From: Methylophilus sp. QUAN
Lineage (GTDB): Bacteria > Pseudomonadota > Gammaproteobacteria > Burkholderiales > Methylophilaceae
Direction of reading: 5' to 3'
Assembly: GCF_015354445.1 (NCBI RefSeq)
Contig: NZ_JADKYT010000001.1
Coordinates: 434,001-498,000, forward strand
DNA: 64,000 nt
The notes beneath the pieces were generated by a model, which saw nothing but the letters and a program-made list of their open reading frames with translations, ran no database searches and was not told the origin of the DNA. Position numbers and translations under genes: made by a program. Numbering within the stretch: the first letter of the stretch is position 1; the number at the start of each line of letters is the position of its first letter. Positions 8,261 through 17,336 of this stretch are shown one piece after another.

Positions 8261-9457
8261 ATGAAAAATAGTCAGGGAACCCTTGCGGGTTTCTCTACAA
8301 CGGAGTGGTGGTTAGTGTTGGCGATTGTGCTGGTAGCAATAGGTCTGCGGCCGGGGATTGTTTCCATGGGGCCTGCGTTGCCTGCCATCATCGACACCTT
8401 TCAATTGAGTCACGCCATGGCCTCGATGATGACGGCGATTCCTGATGTATTAATGGGGGCATTGGCGTTGCCTACGCCGTGGCTGGTACGCCGATTTGGC
8501 GTCAATAACGTGCTGATGTTTGCGTTGAGTGTGCTGAGTCTTTCGATGTTAGTACGCGCTTACTCTGCCGGAAGTGGTTTGCTCATGACCAGCACTGTCG
8601 GCGTAGGGGCTGGTATTGCTGTTGCCGGCGCCATGTTTGCAGGCATCGTTAAAGCCAGTTTTGCCAATCGAGCGGCATTCATCATGGGCATTTATGCTAC
8701 CGCCTTGTCATTGGGCAGCACTTTGTCGGCCGGGCTGACGGGCTGGATATTGCAAGCTGCGGGCTGGCGGGTCGCGACCGGCTTGTGGGGAGTGCTGGGT
8801 GTGATTGCCATGGTGGCCTGGTGGCAAGTCATACGCAAATCAGTCACTACTCGCGCAGTCAATGTGACTTCGACACAGGCAGCTCCCTCGCGCCTGCCTT
8901 TACGCACCCCCGTGGCCTGGATGATTGCCTTGTTCTTTGCCTGCGTTAACTTCCTGTTTTATGCCATTCTCACCTGGACGGCGGCGATGTATCAGGAAAG
9001 TGGCATGCCTGCTGCCGAGGCCGGCGCCGTCCTGGCCAGTTTTACGTTTTGCTTTATGTTGGCCAGCCCGGTGGTTGGCATGTATAGCCGACACCCTGAT
9101 CGACGTGGTTGGCTCGCGGGATGTGCCTTGGTTTCTACTATTGGCCTGGCAGGCATGGCGACACCTGGTGCCTGGCCGTGGCTTTGGGTGCCGCTGACGG
9201 CGTTTGGTCTCGGCGGGGCATTTACGTTGGCCATGACCTTGCCGCTGGACAATACGCATACGCCGGATGCGGCCAATCGCTGGAATGCATTCGTATTAAC
9301 GGTTGGCTATCTGATTGCTGCGTGTGGCCCTTTTATTGTTGGTCGTATGCGCGATGTGAGTGGTCACTTTGAAAGTGGTTTTCAGTTGTTATGCCTGGTG
9401 TCTTGCCTGATGTTTTTGCTTGCATTTACCCTGAAGCCTGGCCAGGCTTCAGGGTAG
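8261..9457 (+). CDS. MFS transporter, CynX/NimT (cyanate permease-like) family
   Basis: The 398-residue protein has about 12 membrane helices. The first helix carries the LRPGIVSMGPALP motif that marks the CynX/NimT branch of the major facilitator superfamily (often NLRP...VGP). The family includes transporters for cyanate, nitroimidazole resistance and osmolytes; the substrate here cannot be assigned. No cyanase gene is adjacent. A CAGGAG ribosome-binding site precedes the ATG. A 26-bp perfect palindrome covers its last codons. Confidence 0.85.
   Translation: MKNSQGTLAGFSTTEWWLVLAIVLVAIGLRPGIVSMGPALPAIIDTFQLSHAMASMMTAIPDVLMGALALPTPWLVRRFGVNNVLMFALSVLSLSMLVRAYSAGSGLLMTSTVGVGAGIAVAGAMFAGIVKASFANRAAFIMGIYATALSLGSTLSAGLTGWILQAAGWRVATGLWGVLGVIAMVAWWQVIRKSVTTRAVNVTSTQAAPSRLPLRTPVAWMIALFFACVNFLFYAILTWTAAMYQESGMPAAEAGAVLASFTFCFMLASPVVGMYSRHPDRRGWLAGCALVSTIGLAGMATPGAWPWLWVPLTAFGLGGAFTLAMTLPLDNTHTPDAANRWNAFVLTVGYLIAACGPFIVGRMRDVSGHFESGFQLLCLVSCLMFLLAFTLKPGQASG
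9429..9454. repeat. 26-bp perfect palindrome across the end of the MFS gene
   Basis: CCCTGAAGCCTGG is followed immediately by its exact reverse complement and then by the stop codon of the MFS gene. A second inverted repeat (AGTGAT-GA-ATCACT, 9456-9469) follows directly. In RNA the first would make a strong hairpin, but no T-tract follows, so it is not a classical terminator. It may protect the 3' end or mark a binding site. Confidence 0.8.
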
Positions 9458-9653
9458 TGATGAATCACTGATGATGCTTTCAGCACGCGTGATGGATGGG
9501 GGCTAAAGAGCATAGTCGTCAATTCGATTGATACAGCTATAAATTGTTGTCTGTTTGCTTAATGTGATGAGTCTGCTGTGCGGTATAAACACAGTTGGAT
9601 GAGATTGGCCGTGATCAGCCAATCCAATGTTTTTTCACGTTGTTCGGATACTC

Positions 9654-12600
9654 ATGAAGCGCGGATTGATTCTTACATTATGCAAATGGCTGTTGGCATG
9701 CGTGTGCCTGGCGATTGCGACTGTGGCCGCTGCGTCCGAGCATATCAAGTTACAACTCAAGTGGCATCACCAGTTTCAGTTCGCCGGTTATTATGCGGCC
9801 CAGCAACAGGGCTATTACCGTGATGAAGGGCTGGACGTCGAGATCATCGAAGGCAGCAAGGATAGGCCGCCTTTACAGCAGGTGTTGTCAGGCCAGGCAG
9901 ACTACTCGATTGGGGATTCAGAGATCCTGGTCTCCCGCGTTGCTGGTAAACCTGTGGTCGCGCTGGCCGCCGTTTTTCAGCACTCTCCTTATGTCATGCT
10001 CAGTTTGAATGAAAGTGGCATATACCAGCCTGAAGATCTGATCGGCAAACGCATCATGATGTCTGGCGATCAAGGCGGCCTGCAGTTTAAAGCCATGTTG
10101 CTCAAACGCAATATAGATATCAGGCAGATGACCATTTTGCCGCATAGCTGGCGTTTGCAGGACTTGATTGATGGCAAGGTGGATGCGATCTCGGCCTACG
10201 CCATGGATGAACCTGTGCAATTACAGCAAATGGGATACTCGCCTGCCATCATTAGTAACCAGGGCTATGGCGTGGATTTTTATGGTGATATTTTATTCAC
10301 GACCGAGCGAGAATTGGCCATGCACCCGGAGCGCGTGGAAGCTTTTCTGCGAGCGACTAAAAAAGGGTGGGCATACGCATTCAATCATAAAGAGACGCTG
10401 GTCGAGCAGATTGCCGCTATGCCTGGGGTATCCAAACGTGGGATCACCAAGCAAACGCTGATGCAGGAAGCCCGTTTGATGGTGCCCTATGTGTTGTCAG
10501 AAGTGGTCCCCTGGGGGCATATGAATGAAGACCGTTGGGATAGTATTGCCAGCACGTTTGCTGAGCTCGGGCTGATTCCGGCGCAATACAGCCTGAAAGG
10601 GTTTGTGTATCAGGGCGATGTGCTGGTGAAACGGCCCTATATGCTGTGGTTCACGCGAGGTGTGGCTATTCTGTTGCTGGTATTAGGGGTGACTTTTCTG
10701 TGGAACTTGCAGATCAGGCGGCAAGTGGTCCATCGCACCCAGGCATTACAAAACGAAATTGACCGTCGTACACAAGCGGAGTACTTGCTCAAGGTGGCAG
10801 GCAGCGTGGCGAAAATCGGCGGTTGGGTGATAGATCTTAAAACCAACCTTATACATTGGTCAGACGAAGTGGCCATTTTGCATGATATGCCGCCGGGTTA
10901 CTCGCCGACGGTAGAAGAAGGCTTAAGTATGTTTGTGCCTGAGTATCAGGCATTGATGTGTAGCGCGATTCGACAATGTATTGATGAAGGCATGCCTTAT
11001 GACCTGGAGATGGAAAAGATCACGGCCAATGGTCGCCGTTTCTGGGTGCGCGCCATGGGGCGGCCAGTGCGCGATAGCGAAGGCAATATCGTTAAACTGC
11101 AAGGATCATTGCAGGATATTACCGCACACAAACAGCTCGCGGCGATCAAACAGGGGCAAGATAGAATTCAGGCCATGATGTTGGCCGATGTAGCGTTGCC
11201 AGACATTTTGCACGCTGCCGTGTTACTTATCGAACAGCATTTCCCGGATGTCAGTTGTGCCATGTTGCTGCTGGATAAAGAAGGTCAGCATTTGCGCCGT
11301 GCCGCTTCTGCCAAGTTACCTGCGGCCTATGCAAAAGCCATTGATGGCCTCGAGTTGGGCACTTGTGGCATTGCCGCGCTGACAGAAGGCCGCGTGATTG
11401 CTGAAGATATCAGTACGCATCCCTTATGGCAGACATGCAGTGAGCTGGCCATCACCCATGGATTGCGCGCCTGCTGGACCATGCCGATTTTATCGCGCAG
11501 CCGTCGTGTACTGGGGGTGCTGGCCATGTATCGCCAGCAACGGCATAGCCCGCACGTGGCAGAACTGGATTTTATCGACAGCTACGCCCAGATCCTCGGG
11601 CTGGCGATTGAGCGTGAACAGTCAGATGAGCAACTGCATTTGTTGCGAAATGGGGTGTCCAGGCTCAATGATATTGTGATGATTACCGAATCGCCGCTGC
11701 ACGCGCCCATGCAGCAAAAGATCGTGTTTCTGAACGACGCATTTACCCGTATTACTGGCCGATCAGTCGACTTACTAGGGGGTATTTCCCCATTTGAGTT
11801 ATTTCAGGAGGCGACACCAGGGCGTGAACTGGAGCGCATCAAAGAAGCCTTCCAGCACATGCGCCCAGTCAAAACCGAGGTGGTGACTGTGAATGAGGAC
11901 GGCGTAGGCATTTCACTTGAAATGGATGCACTGCCGTTGCTGGATAAAGGGGGCTTGGTCACCCATTGGGTGGCGGTGCTCAGGGATATTACCGAACGCA
12001 AACAGGCTGATGCGCAAATTCGCCAACTGGCTTATTACGACACCATGACCGGCTTGCCTAACCGCATGTTGTTGCAGGAAAAGCTGGCATCCCATGTGCG
12101 CAAAGCCATGCGCAAGGAAACGGGCGGCGCCTTGCTGTTTATTGATATCGATAACTTTAAAACACTCAATGATACGCATGGTCACGATGTGGGAGATGCC
12201 TTGCTGGTTGAAGTGGCCAAGCGCATCAAACAGTCAGTGCGACGCTTTGATACTGTCAGCCGCCTGGGCGGCGATGAGTTTGTCGTCGTGCTCGACAGCT
12301 TGCATCATGATGCCGCACAGGCCGAAAAGCAGGCCAGACGCGTGTGCGAAAAGATTCTGGCTGCGTTTAAAAAGCCATTTAACCTCAAGCATTACCAACA
12401 CTACACCACGCCCAGTATCGGCGTTGTGCTGTTTGATCCGGAACACATGAGCCAGGCAGACGAGCTGCTGCGCCGTGCCGACATGGCGATGTATAAAGCC
12501 AAAGAAGCCGGACGCAATGGTTATCAGTTCTTTGATACGCAAATGGAAACCGAGCTGCGCCAACGCGCGGCGCTGGAAGCTGATTTGCACATTGCGCTTG

Positions 12601-13367
12601 AAAAACAGGAGTTCATCCTGCATTTTCAGCCGCAATACGACCAGCAACACCATATCGTGGGTGCTGAAGCACTTGTGCGCTGGCAGCATCCTGACCATGG
12701 CGTGATTATGCCGGGGCAATTTATCAGCCTGGCAGAAAATACCGGCCAGATTGTGGCGTTGGGCCGCTGGGTATTGCAAGAAGCATGCGGCATGTTGCAG
12801 CGTTGGGCGGATCACCCGGCGCTACGTCACCTGGTGCTGTCGGTCAACGTTAGTCCCAAGCAATACTTGCAGCCAGAGTTTGTGGCAGAAGTGCAGCAAA
12901 TGCTTGCCGAAACAGGTGTAGACCCAGGCAATCTCAAGCTGGAGCTGACAGAAAGCATGCTGGTCGATAATGTGGAGGACATCATTGCCAAGATGGCTGC
13001 CCTCAAGCAAACCGGTGTCTGCTTCTCGCTGGACGATTTTGGCACTGGGTATTCTTCGTTGTCTTACCTGAAACGCTTGCCGTTTGACCAGTTGAAAATC
13101 GACCAGTCTTTTGTGCGCGATATGCTCAACGGCCACGACCATGAAAGCATCGTTAATGCGATCATTTCGCTAGCGCAAAGCCTCAAATTGGAGATACTGG
13201 CCGAAGGCGTCGAAACTGAAGCGCAGCTCAATGTTCTGCAGGACCTAGGTTGCGAAATTTTCCAAGGCTATTACTTTACGAGGCCTTTGCCCTTAGAGAT
13301 GTTTGAAGCCTGGGTTGCACAGTCGCAACAGCCTGCCAGGAGCAACGCTGCCTTACAGGCCATATAA
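9654..13367 (+). CDS. Multi-domain c-di-GMP protein: NMT1/THI5-like sensor, PAS, GAF, PAS, GGDEF and EAL
   Basis: The 1237-residue protein has a signal peptide (about residues 1-27), then a periplasmic NMT1/THI5-type solute-binding domain (KLQLKWHHQFQFAGYYAAQQQGYY onward, to about residue 320). One membrane helix follows near residues 332-352. Cytoplasmic domains come in order: PAS (about 380-500), GAF (about 515-660), a second PAS (about 665-790), GGDEF (intact GGDEF at 872-876) and EAL (intact EAL at 1005-1007). The inhibitory site RxxD is present at 863-866. Motifs for both cyclase and phosphodiesterase look complete, so the net activity cannot be told. The sensor resembles domains binding pyrimidine precursors or alkyl-sulfonate-like ligands. 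I prefer the ATG at 9654 because it begins the signal peptide. It appears monocistronic. Confidence 0.88.
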   Translation: MKRGLILTLCKWLLACVCLAIATVAAASEHIKLQLKWHHQFQFAGYYAAQQQGYYRDEGLDVEIIEGSKDRPPLQQVLSGQADYSIGDSEILVSRVAGKPVVALAAVFQHSPYVMLSLNESGIYQPEDLIGKRIMMSGDQGGLQFKAMLLKRNIDIRQMTILPHSWRLQDLIDGKVDAISAYAMDEPVQLQQMGYSPAIISNQGYGVDFYGDILFTTERELAMHPERVEAFLRATKKGWAYAFNHKETLVEQIAAMPGVSKRGITKQTLMQEARLMVPYVLSEVVPWGHMNEDRWDSIASTFAELGLIPAQYSLKGFVYQGDVLVKRPYMLWFTRGVAILLLVLGVTFLWNLQIRRQVVHRTQALQNEIDRRTQAEYLLKVAGSVAKIGGWVIDLKTNLIHWSDEVAILHDMPPGYSPTVEEGLSMFVPEYQALMCSAIRQCIDEGMPYDLEMEKITANGRRFWVRAMGRPVRDSEGNIVKLQGSLQDITAHKQLAAIKQGQDRIQAMMLADVALPDILHAAVLLIEQHFPDVSCAMLLLDKEGQHLRRAASAKLPAAYAKAIDGLELGTCGIAALTEGRVIAEDISTHPLWQTCSELAITHGLRACWTMPILSRSRRVLGVLAMYRQQRHSPHVAELDFIDSYAQILGLAIEREQSDEQLHLLRNGVSRLNDIVMITESPLHAPMQQKIVFLNDAFTRITGRSVDLLGGISPFELFQEATPGRELERIKEAFQHMRPVKTEVVTVNEDGVGISLEMDALPLLDKGGLVTHWVAVLRDITERKQADAQIRQLAYYDTMTGLPNRMLLQEKLASHVRKAMRKETGGALLFIDIDNFKTLNDTHGHDVGDALLVEVAKRIKQSVRRFDTVSRLGGDEFVVVLDSLHHDAAQAEKQARRVCEKILAAFKKPFNLKHYQHYTTPSIGVVLFDPEHMSQADELLRRADMAMYKAKEAGRNGYQFFDTQMETELRQRAALEADLHIALEKQEFILHFQPQYDQQHHIVGAEALVRWQHPDHGVIMPGQFISLAENTGQIVALGRWVLQEACGMLQRWADHPALRHLVLSVNVSPKQYLQPEFVAEVQQMLAETGVDPGNLKLELTESMLVDNVEDIIAKMAALKQTGVCFSLDDFGTGYSSLSYLKRLPFDQLKIDQSFVRDMLNGHDHESIVNAIISLAQSLKLEILAEGVETEAQLNVLQDLGCEIFQGYYFTRPLPLEMFEAWVAQSQQPARSNAALQAI

Positions 13368-13396
13368 GAGCCATGTCTGTGCAGCGTGGAGGTGAT

Positions 13397-13849
13397 TCAG
13401 CTCGGTTGGTATAACACAAACACACCTTGAAAAGTGGACGTTACTCTGGCTTCGCACAGAATGTGCGCATTCACGACCAGCTTGGCCCGCCCACGCTGGC
13501 GGTAACTGTCCAGGAATAATGGCCAGTCCTCCACCGATTGCAAGGTCGCCACACACTCAAAATCGCTATGCACTGGTAGCAAGAACTTGATTTCCTGCTG
13601 CTTGATCACCAGGCTGCCCTTCAGTCCGGCTTGCTGTATTTTGTGTTGCAGCAATGACCAGGCGGTCGTAATCGAAATGGCGGCAATGCTGCCACCAAAT
13701 ACAATATCCAGATGATTTTTATTAAGTGCATAAGAGCCACGCACGTGCAGTTCGGTGTCTGCAATCTGCGTGATCTGGATACCCAGATTCCTGGTTTGCG
13801 GGATCAGTTCAAACAGCTTTTGTTCAAAGGTGGTTTCAAGAGTGGTCAT
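13397..13849 (-). CDS. YiiD_C-type thioesterase (hotdog fold)
   Basis: The 150-residue protein matches the putative thioesterase domain found at the C-terminus of YiiD: an N-terminal helix, LNKNHLDIVFGGSIAAISITTAWSLL (hotdog helix with the conserved Asn, Gly and Ser/Thr), and a C-terminal beta-strand set. Substrate unknown. It stands alone on the minus strand, convergent with the c-di-GMP gene and downstream of the sodB terminator. Confidence 0.7.
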   Translation of the reverse strand: MTTLETTFEQKLFELIPQTRNLGIQITQIADTELHVRGSYALNKNHLDIVFGGSIAAISITTAWSLLQHKIQQAGLKGSLVIKQQEIKFLLPVHSDFECVATLQSVEDWPLFLDSYRQRGRAKLVVNAHILCEARVTSTFQGVFVLYQPS

Positions 13850-13880
13850 TGCTTGTCCTTATGGCGGCGGCTTAAAAGTA

Positions 13881-13910
13881 AAAAGCCTCAAGCAAGGCTT
13901 GAGGCTTTTA
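13881..13910 (-). terminator. Rho-independent terminator of sodB
   Basis: AAAAGCCTCAAGC and GCTTGAGGCTTTT form a long perfect stem with a 3- to 4-base loop, with A/T tracts on both sides. It lies downstream of sodB and upstream of the thioesterase gene. Confidence 0.85.
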
Positions 13911-13948
13911 GAGGCTAGCCATTGTTGATTGCTCAACAATCGTCGACA

Positions 13949-14533
13949 TTAAGCCGCGAAATTCTTCGCCGCGAATTCCCAGTTCACCAGGTGATTCAGG
14001 AATGTTTCGACAAATTTTGGACGCGCATTGCGGTGGTCGATGTAGTAAGCGTGTTCCCATACGTCGATAGTCAGCAAGGCAGTGTCGCCAGTCGTCAGCG
14101 GGGTGCCTGCGGCGCCCATGTTGACGATATCAACAGAGCCGTCCGCTTTTTTCACCAGCCATGTCCAGCCTGAACCGAAGTTACCCACGGCTGAAGCCTG
14201 AAAAGCCTTTTTGAACTCTTCGTATGAACCCCATTTGGCGTTAATGGCTGCTGCCAATGCACCGCTTGGCTCGCCGCCACCGTTTGGAGACAGGCAGTTC
14301 CAGAAGAACGTGTGGTTCCAAACCTGGGCTGAGTTATTGTAGATGCCAGCAGAAGATTTTTTGATGATGTCTTCCAGCGCCGCATTTTCAAACTCGGTCC
14401 CTTTGATCAGGTTGTTGAGGTTGGTCACATACGCTTGGTGATGCTTGCTGTAGTGGTAGTCAAATGTTTCTTCTGACATGTGTGGGGCCAATGCATTTTT
14501 TGCAAATGGCAAAGCTGGTAAGGCGTGTTCCAT
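13949..14533 (-). CDS. sodB: Iron superoxide dismutase
   Basis: SodB converts superoxide to oxygen and hydrogen peroxide in the cytoplasm. The 194-residue protein has all four metal ligands: His27 (DYHYSKHH), His74 ([10 protein letters not shown]), Asp157 and His161 ([10 protein letters not shown]). The Gln before VWNH and the [12 protein letters not shown] segment indicate the Fe-type rather than the Mn-type. There is no signal peptide. It is transcribed alone. Confidence 0.95.
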   Translation of the reverse strand: MEHALPALPFAKNALAPHMSEETFDYHYSKHHQAYVTNLNNLIKGTEFENAALEDIIKKSSAGIYNNSAQVWNHTFFWNCLSPNGGGEPSGALAAAINAKWGSYEEFKKAFQASAVGNFGSGWTWLVKKADGSVDIVNMGAAGTPLTTGDTALLTIDVWEHAYYIDHRNARPKFVETFLNHLVNWEFAAKNFAA

Positions 14534-14701
14534 GGAGTTTCCTTTTTTGGTTTGTTGAAATGGTTGCCTGCTTTTGTAAGCTAAGACGTTGCGACATTAG
14601 AGTCACGAGACTGGCAAAGGTTTACCAATTTAGTAGGGTTATTTTGCCATATTTTGCGGTCTAGCAAAACCTTGACTGCGCCATCATTGTGCAGAAGGGG
14701 G

Positions 14702-15583
14702 TTATTTCTTGCGTGCACGCGGATGGGCAGCGTCGTAAATTTTACTCAAATGTTGAAAGTCTAGATGGGTGTAAACCTGGGTGGTGCTGATATTGGCATG
14801 TCCCAGCATTTCTTGCACGGCACGTAAATCACCGCTACTTTGCAAGACATGACTGGCAAAGCTGTGGCGCAACATGTGCGGGTGCACATGATTATGCAGC
14901 CCTTGTTTTGTGACCCAATGGTTGATACGGGTTTGCACGGTGCGGGCATGGATGCGGCGGCCTTGCTGGCTAACAAAGACGGCCACTTCTGCTGGACGTT
15001 TAGTGAGCCACAGCGGCCTTATGGCCAGCCAGTCTTTGAGCGCAGAGATGGCTTTGCTGCCCAAGGGCACCATGCGGGTTTTGTTGCCTTTACCAATCAC
15101 TGTGATCAGGCCTTCTTGCAGGTCCAGTCTGTCCAGATTCAGGCCAACCAGCTCGCTCAGGCGCAGGCCTGAGGAGTAAAACAGCTCCAGCATGGCACGG
15201 TCGCGTTGCGTAATCGCTGCATCCCCTTCAATCTCGACCAGTTTGATCGTTTGTTCAATCGACAGTGCGTGTGGCAAAGATTTTGGTGCTTTAGGTGCGC
15301 GCAAACCAATCACGGGATTGGCCGGAAAATTTTTATGTAACACCAGGTAGCGGTAAAAACCACGCCAACTGGACAAAATACGTGCGATGCTGCGGCCATG
15401 CATGCCCTGGCTGTTGAGACTGGCTATTTGGCGACGAATGTCTTGCGGGGTGAGTGACTGCAGTTTGTCTGCATGTTGTTGTAACAAGCGCTCAATATCG
15501 CGCTGGTAGTTATTGCGCGTGTGCTCGCTGAGCCCGCGTTCAAAGTGCAGGAAGTCGAGGTAGTCATCCAGCAGTTCATGCAT
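14702..15583 (-). CDS. xerC: Tyrosine recombinase XerC
   Basis: XerC, with XerD, resolves chromosome dimers at dif. The 293-residue protein has the N-terminal SAM-like domain (YLDFLHFERGLSEHTRNNYQRDI) and the catalytic domain with Arg in SSGLRLSELVGL, Lys in VIGKGNKTR, His-x-x-Arg in HMLRHSFASH, His in LGHANIS and the nucleophile Tyr in TTQVYTHLD. It is the last gene of the dapF-DUF484-xerC operon, an arrangement shared with E. coli (dapF-yigA-xerC). No dif site is seen in the window. Confidence 0.95.
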   Translation of the reverse strand: MHELLDDYLDFLHFERGLSEHTRNNYQRDIERLLQQHADKLQSLTPQDIRRQIASLNSQGMHGRSIARILSSWRGFYRYLVLHKNFPANPVIGLRAPKAPKSLPHALSIEQTIKLVEIEGDAAITQRDRAMLELFYSSGLRLSELVGLNLDRLDLQEGLITVIGKGNKTRMVPLGSKAISALKDWLAIRPLWLTKRPAEVAVFVSQQGRRIHARTVQTRINHWVTKQGLHNHVHPHMLRHSFASHVLQSSGDLRAVQEMLGHANISTTQVYTHLDFQHLSKIYDAAHPRARKK

Positions 15584-15604
15584 GATGACCGCCTCTAAGA
15601 ATAG

Positions 15605-15661
15605 GCCCTACGCTGACAATTGCCGCAAGAATATCCCTCTTGGCGGAAACCTCAGCGGGGG
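15605..15661 (-). repeat. Two-level hairpin between DUF484 gene and xerC
   Basis: Outer arms GCCC..CGCTGA and TCAGCGGGGGC enclose inner arms CCGCAAGA and TCTTGGCGG. The structure fills almost the entire 81-bp gap between two operon genes. It has no T-tract, so it may be an RNA processing or stability element that separates xerC expression from dapF. Confidence 0.55.
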
Positions 15662-15664
15662 CTT

Positions 15665-16318
15665 TCATATGATGTATCTGGCCAGAGACGCGCTGACCAA
15701 CTCTCCGATACGGTTGAGGAACAGGGTGCCCATGCCCGCGTAGAAGCGGCTACGTTGTTCACTGGGGATCGCCATCAGGCCAAAAGTGACCTCCTGGTAG
15801 CGCATAGGGATCACTGCCAGTGACGCAGGGGTATCCGTAAACCAGCCGGCGATATCCATGGTGGGCAAGGTGCCGCAATAAGGCTGGCTCAGGTCCTTGG
15901 CCCAGTTTTTGAGTGAGTCTTCTGCGTCTATGAACAGGTGGTCAGCGGCATGACTGTCGTTGACCCAGAGCTTGAGTTGCGCATTAGGCAGCTGGAAGTG
16001 TGTCGCCAGAAACTCCACCAGGTGGGTATGAAGTGCGGCGACATCCTTGGCAAATAACAGCCCAAGTGTCAGCTCGTGCACCTTGTTTGCCGTGGCTTCG
16101 TTTTCTTCGGCGGTTAAAATCAGCTCGGTAAAGCGTGATTCGAGTACGCGTATTTTGTCGCGCTGGGCAATCTGCTGGCGTTCTGCCAGTGAGATGGTGC
16201 CTTTGCCATGTGGGCTGGGTAAGAAGAGCTCTGCCAGCAAGTGTGCATGACTTTCGAAGAAGTCCGGATGCGCCTTGAGGTAGTGCTTGATATCGCTTTC
16301 GTTAATGCTGTCTTCCAT
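15665..16318 (-). CDS. DUF484 family protein
   Basis: The 217-residue protein starts with the family hallmark VKHYLKAHPDFFE-like segment (here IKHYLKAHPDFFESHAHLLAEL), followed by a helix rich in charged residues and a GAF-like domain (about residues 80-215). This DUF484 (YigA) family always sits next to dapF and xerC. Its biochemical role is unknown. It begins 21 bp after dapF, so the genes are co-transcribed. Confidence 0.88.
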   Translation of the reverse strand: MEDSINESDIKHYLKAHPDFFESHAHLLAELFLPSPHGKGTISLAERQQIAQRDKIRVLESRFTELILTAEENEATANKVHELTLGLLFAKDVAALHTHLVEFLATHFQLPNAQLKLWVNDSHAADHLFIDAEDSLKNWAKDLSQPYCGTLPTMDIAGWFTDTPASLAVIPMRYQEVTFGLMAIPSEQRSRFYAGMGTLFLNRIGELVSASLARYII

Positions 16319-16339
16319 GATACTGCTGTTCTTGTCTCT

Positions 16340-17170
16340 CTAAATCTCTATTTCGCCGTCAAAGACAATCTCTGCCGGTCCTGTCATCATGACCGGTGCG
16401 TGATCGCCCGCCCATTGAATGGTTAAAATGCCGCCACGGGTGTGCACTTTGACCGGGCTTTGCAATGCGCCCAGTTGTATGCCACTGACTGCCGCGGCAC
16501 ATGCCCCTGTGCCACAGGCCAAGGTTTCACCACTGCCACGTTCATACACGCGCAGGTTGATTTCATGCTCGTTAAGTACCTGCATAAAACCCGCATTCAC
16601 CCGTTGCGGGAAGCGTGGGTGAGATTCGATTTGTGGCCCCAGGCTAGCGACTTCGGCCGTGTGTACGTTGTCTACCAGCATGACGGCATGCGGGTTACCC
16701 ATGGATACCGCACTCACGGTCACGGTTTCGTGGTTGAGCGGGAGTTCGTAAGAGGTGGCTTGTGCCTCGGCCTCAAATGGAATCTGCTTGGGGACAAAGC
16801 GCGGTGCGCCCATGTTGACCGTCACTTGCCCATCATCCTGCAGCATTAGCGTAATGACGCCGCTGGCAGTTTCAACTTTAATCTCATGTTTCTGTGTCAG
16901 GCCTTTTTCAACCACAAAGCGCACAAAGCAACGCGCGCCGTTGCCGCATTGCTCGACCTCACCACCGTCGGCATTAAAAATGCGGTAGCGAAAATCCACG
17001 CCAGCGGTTTCCGTTGATTCGACCATCAGCAACTGGTCGCAACCGACGCCGAAAAAACGGTTGGCAATGTGCTGAATTTGGCTATGAGAAAGCTGTACAG
17101 GCGTTTTGGTGGCATCAATCACGACAAAGTCATTGCCCGCGCCCTGCATTTTGGTAAATCGTAATTTCAT
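16340..17170 (-). CDS. dapF: Diaminopimelate epimerase
   Basis: DapF converts LL- to meso-diaminopimelate for lysine and peptidoglycan. The 276-residue protein has both catalytic cysteines in their usual contexts: [13 protein letters not shown] (about residue 75) and [15 protein letters not shown] (about 219). The N-terminal [13 protein letters not shown] is the family opening. It is the first gene of the dapF-DUF484-xerC operon and is divergent from metK. Confidence 0.97.
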   Translation of the reverse strand: MKLRFTKMQGAGNDFVVIDATKTPVQLSHSQIQHIANRFFGVGCDQLLMVESTETAGVDFRYRIFNADGGEVEQCGNGARCFVRFVVEKGLTQKHEIKVETASGVITLMLQDDGQVTVNMGAPRFVPKQIPFEAEAQATSYELPLNHETVTVSAVSMGNPHAVMLVDNVHTAEVASLGPQIESHPRFPQRVNAGFMQVLNEHEINLRVYERGSGETLACGTGACAAAVSGIQLGALQSPVKVHTRGGILTIQWAGDHAPVMMTGPAEIVFDGEIEI

Positions 17171-17336
17171 AGCTCAAGATGATACTCCATCGTGCCGTTG
17201 AAGGCATCCATAGAACGAAGATTTATTCCTTGGTATAAATAATCTCAGGTAGAATCTTTGTTCCCAATTTTGGGTGCTGGCTTCAGCCTTTAGTCAGTAC
17301 CATTTATTAACTTTATTACTTTTCAAGGCGTCAAAC
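17171..17336 (+). other. dapF-metK divergent region and metK leader
   Basis: This 166-bp gap holds promoters for both directions. A TAGAAT box (17250-17255) may be the metK -10, but no well-spaced -35 is seen. The leader then has two short hairpins: CCCAATTTTGGG (17262-17273) and GGCTTCAGCC nearby. I could not match it to any S-adenosylmethionine riboswitch class. Confidence 0.35.

Noticed and set aside
12234-12815. 193-codon minus-strand frame inside the GGDEF/EAL gene
   Set aside because: It lies opposite the conserved GGDEF domain, and its translation has no recognisable domain.
17171-17336. SAM riboswitch upstream of metK
   Set aside because: I could not find the conserved core of SAM-I, SAM-II or SAM/SAH motifs. 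Only small hairpins are visible.
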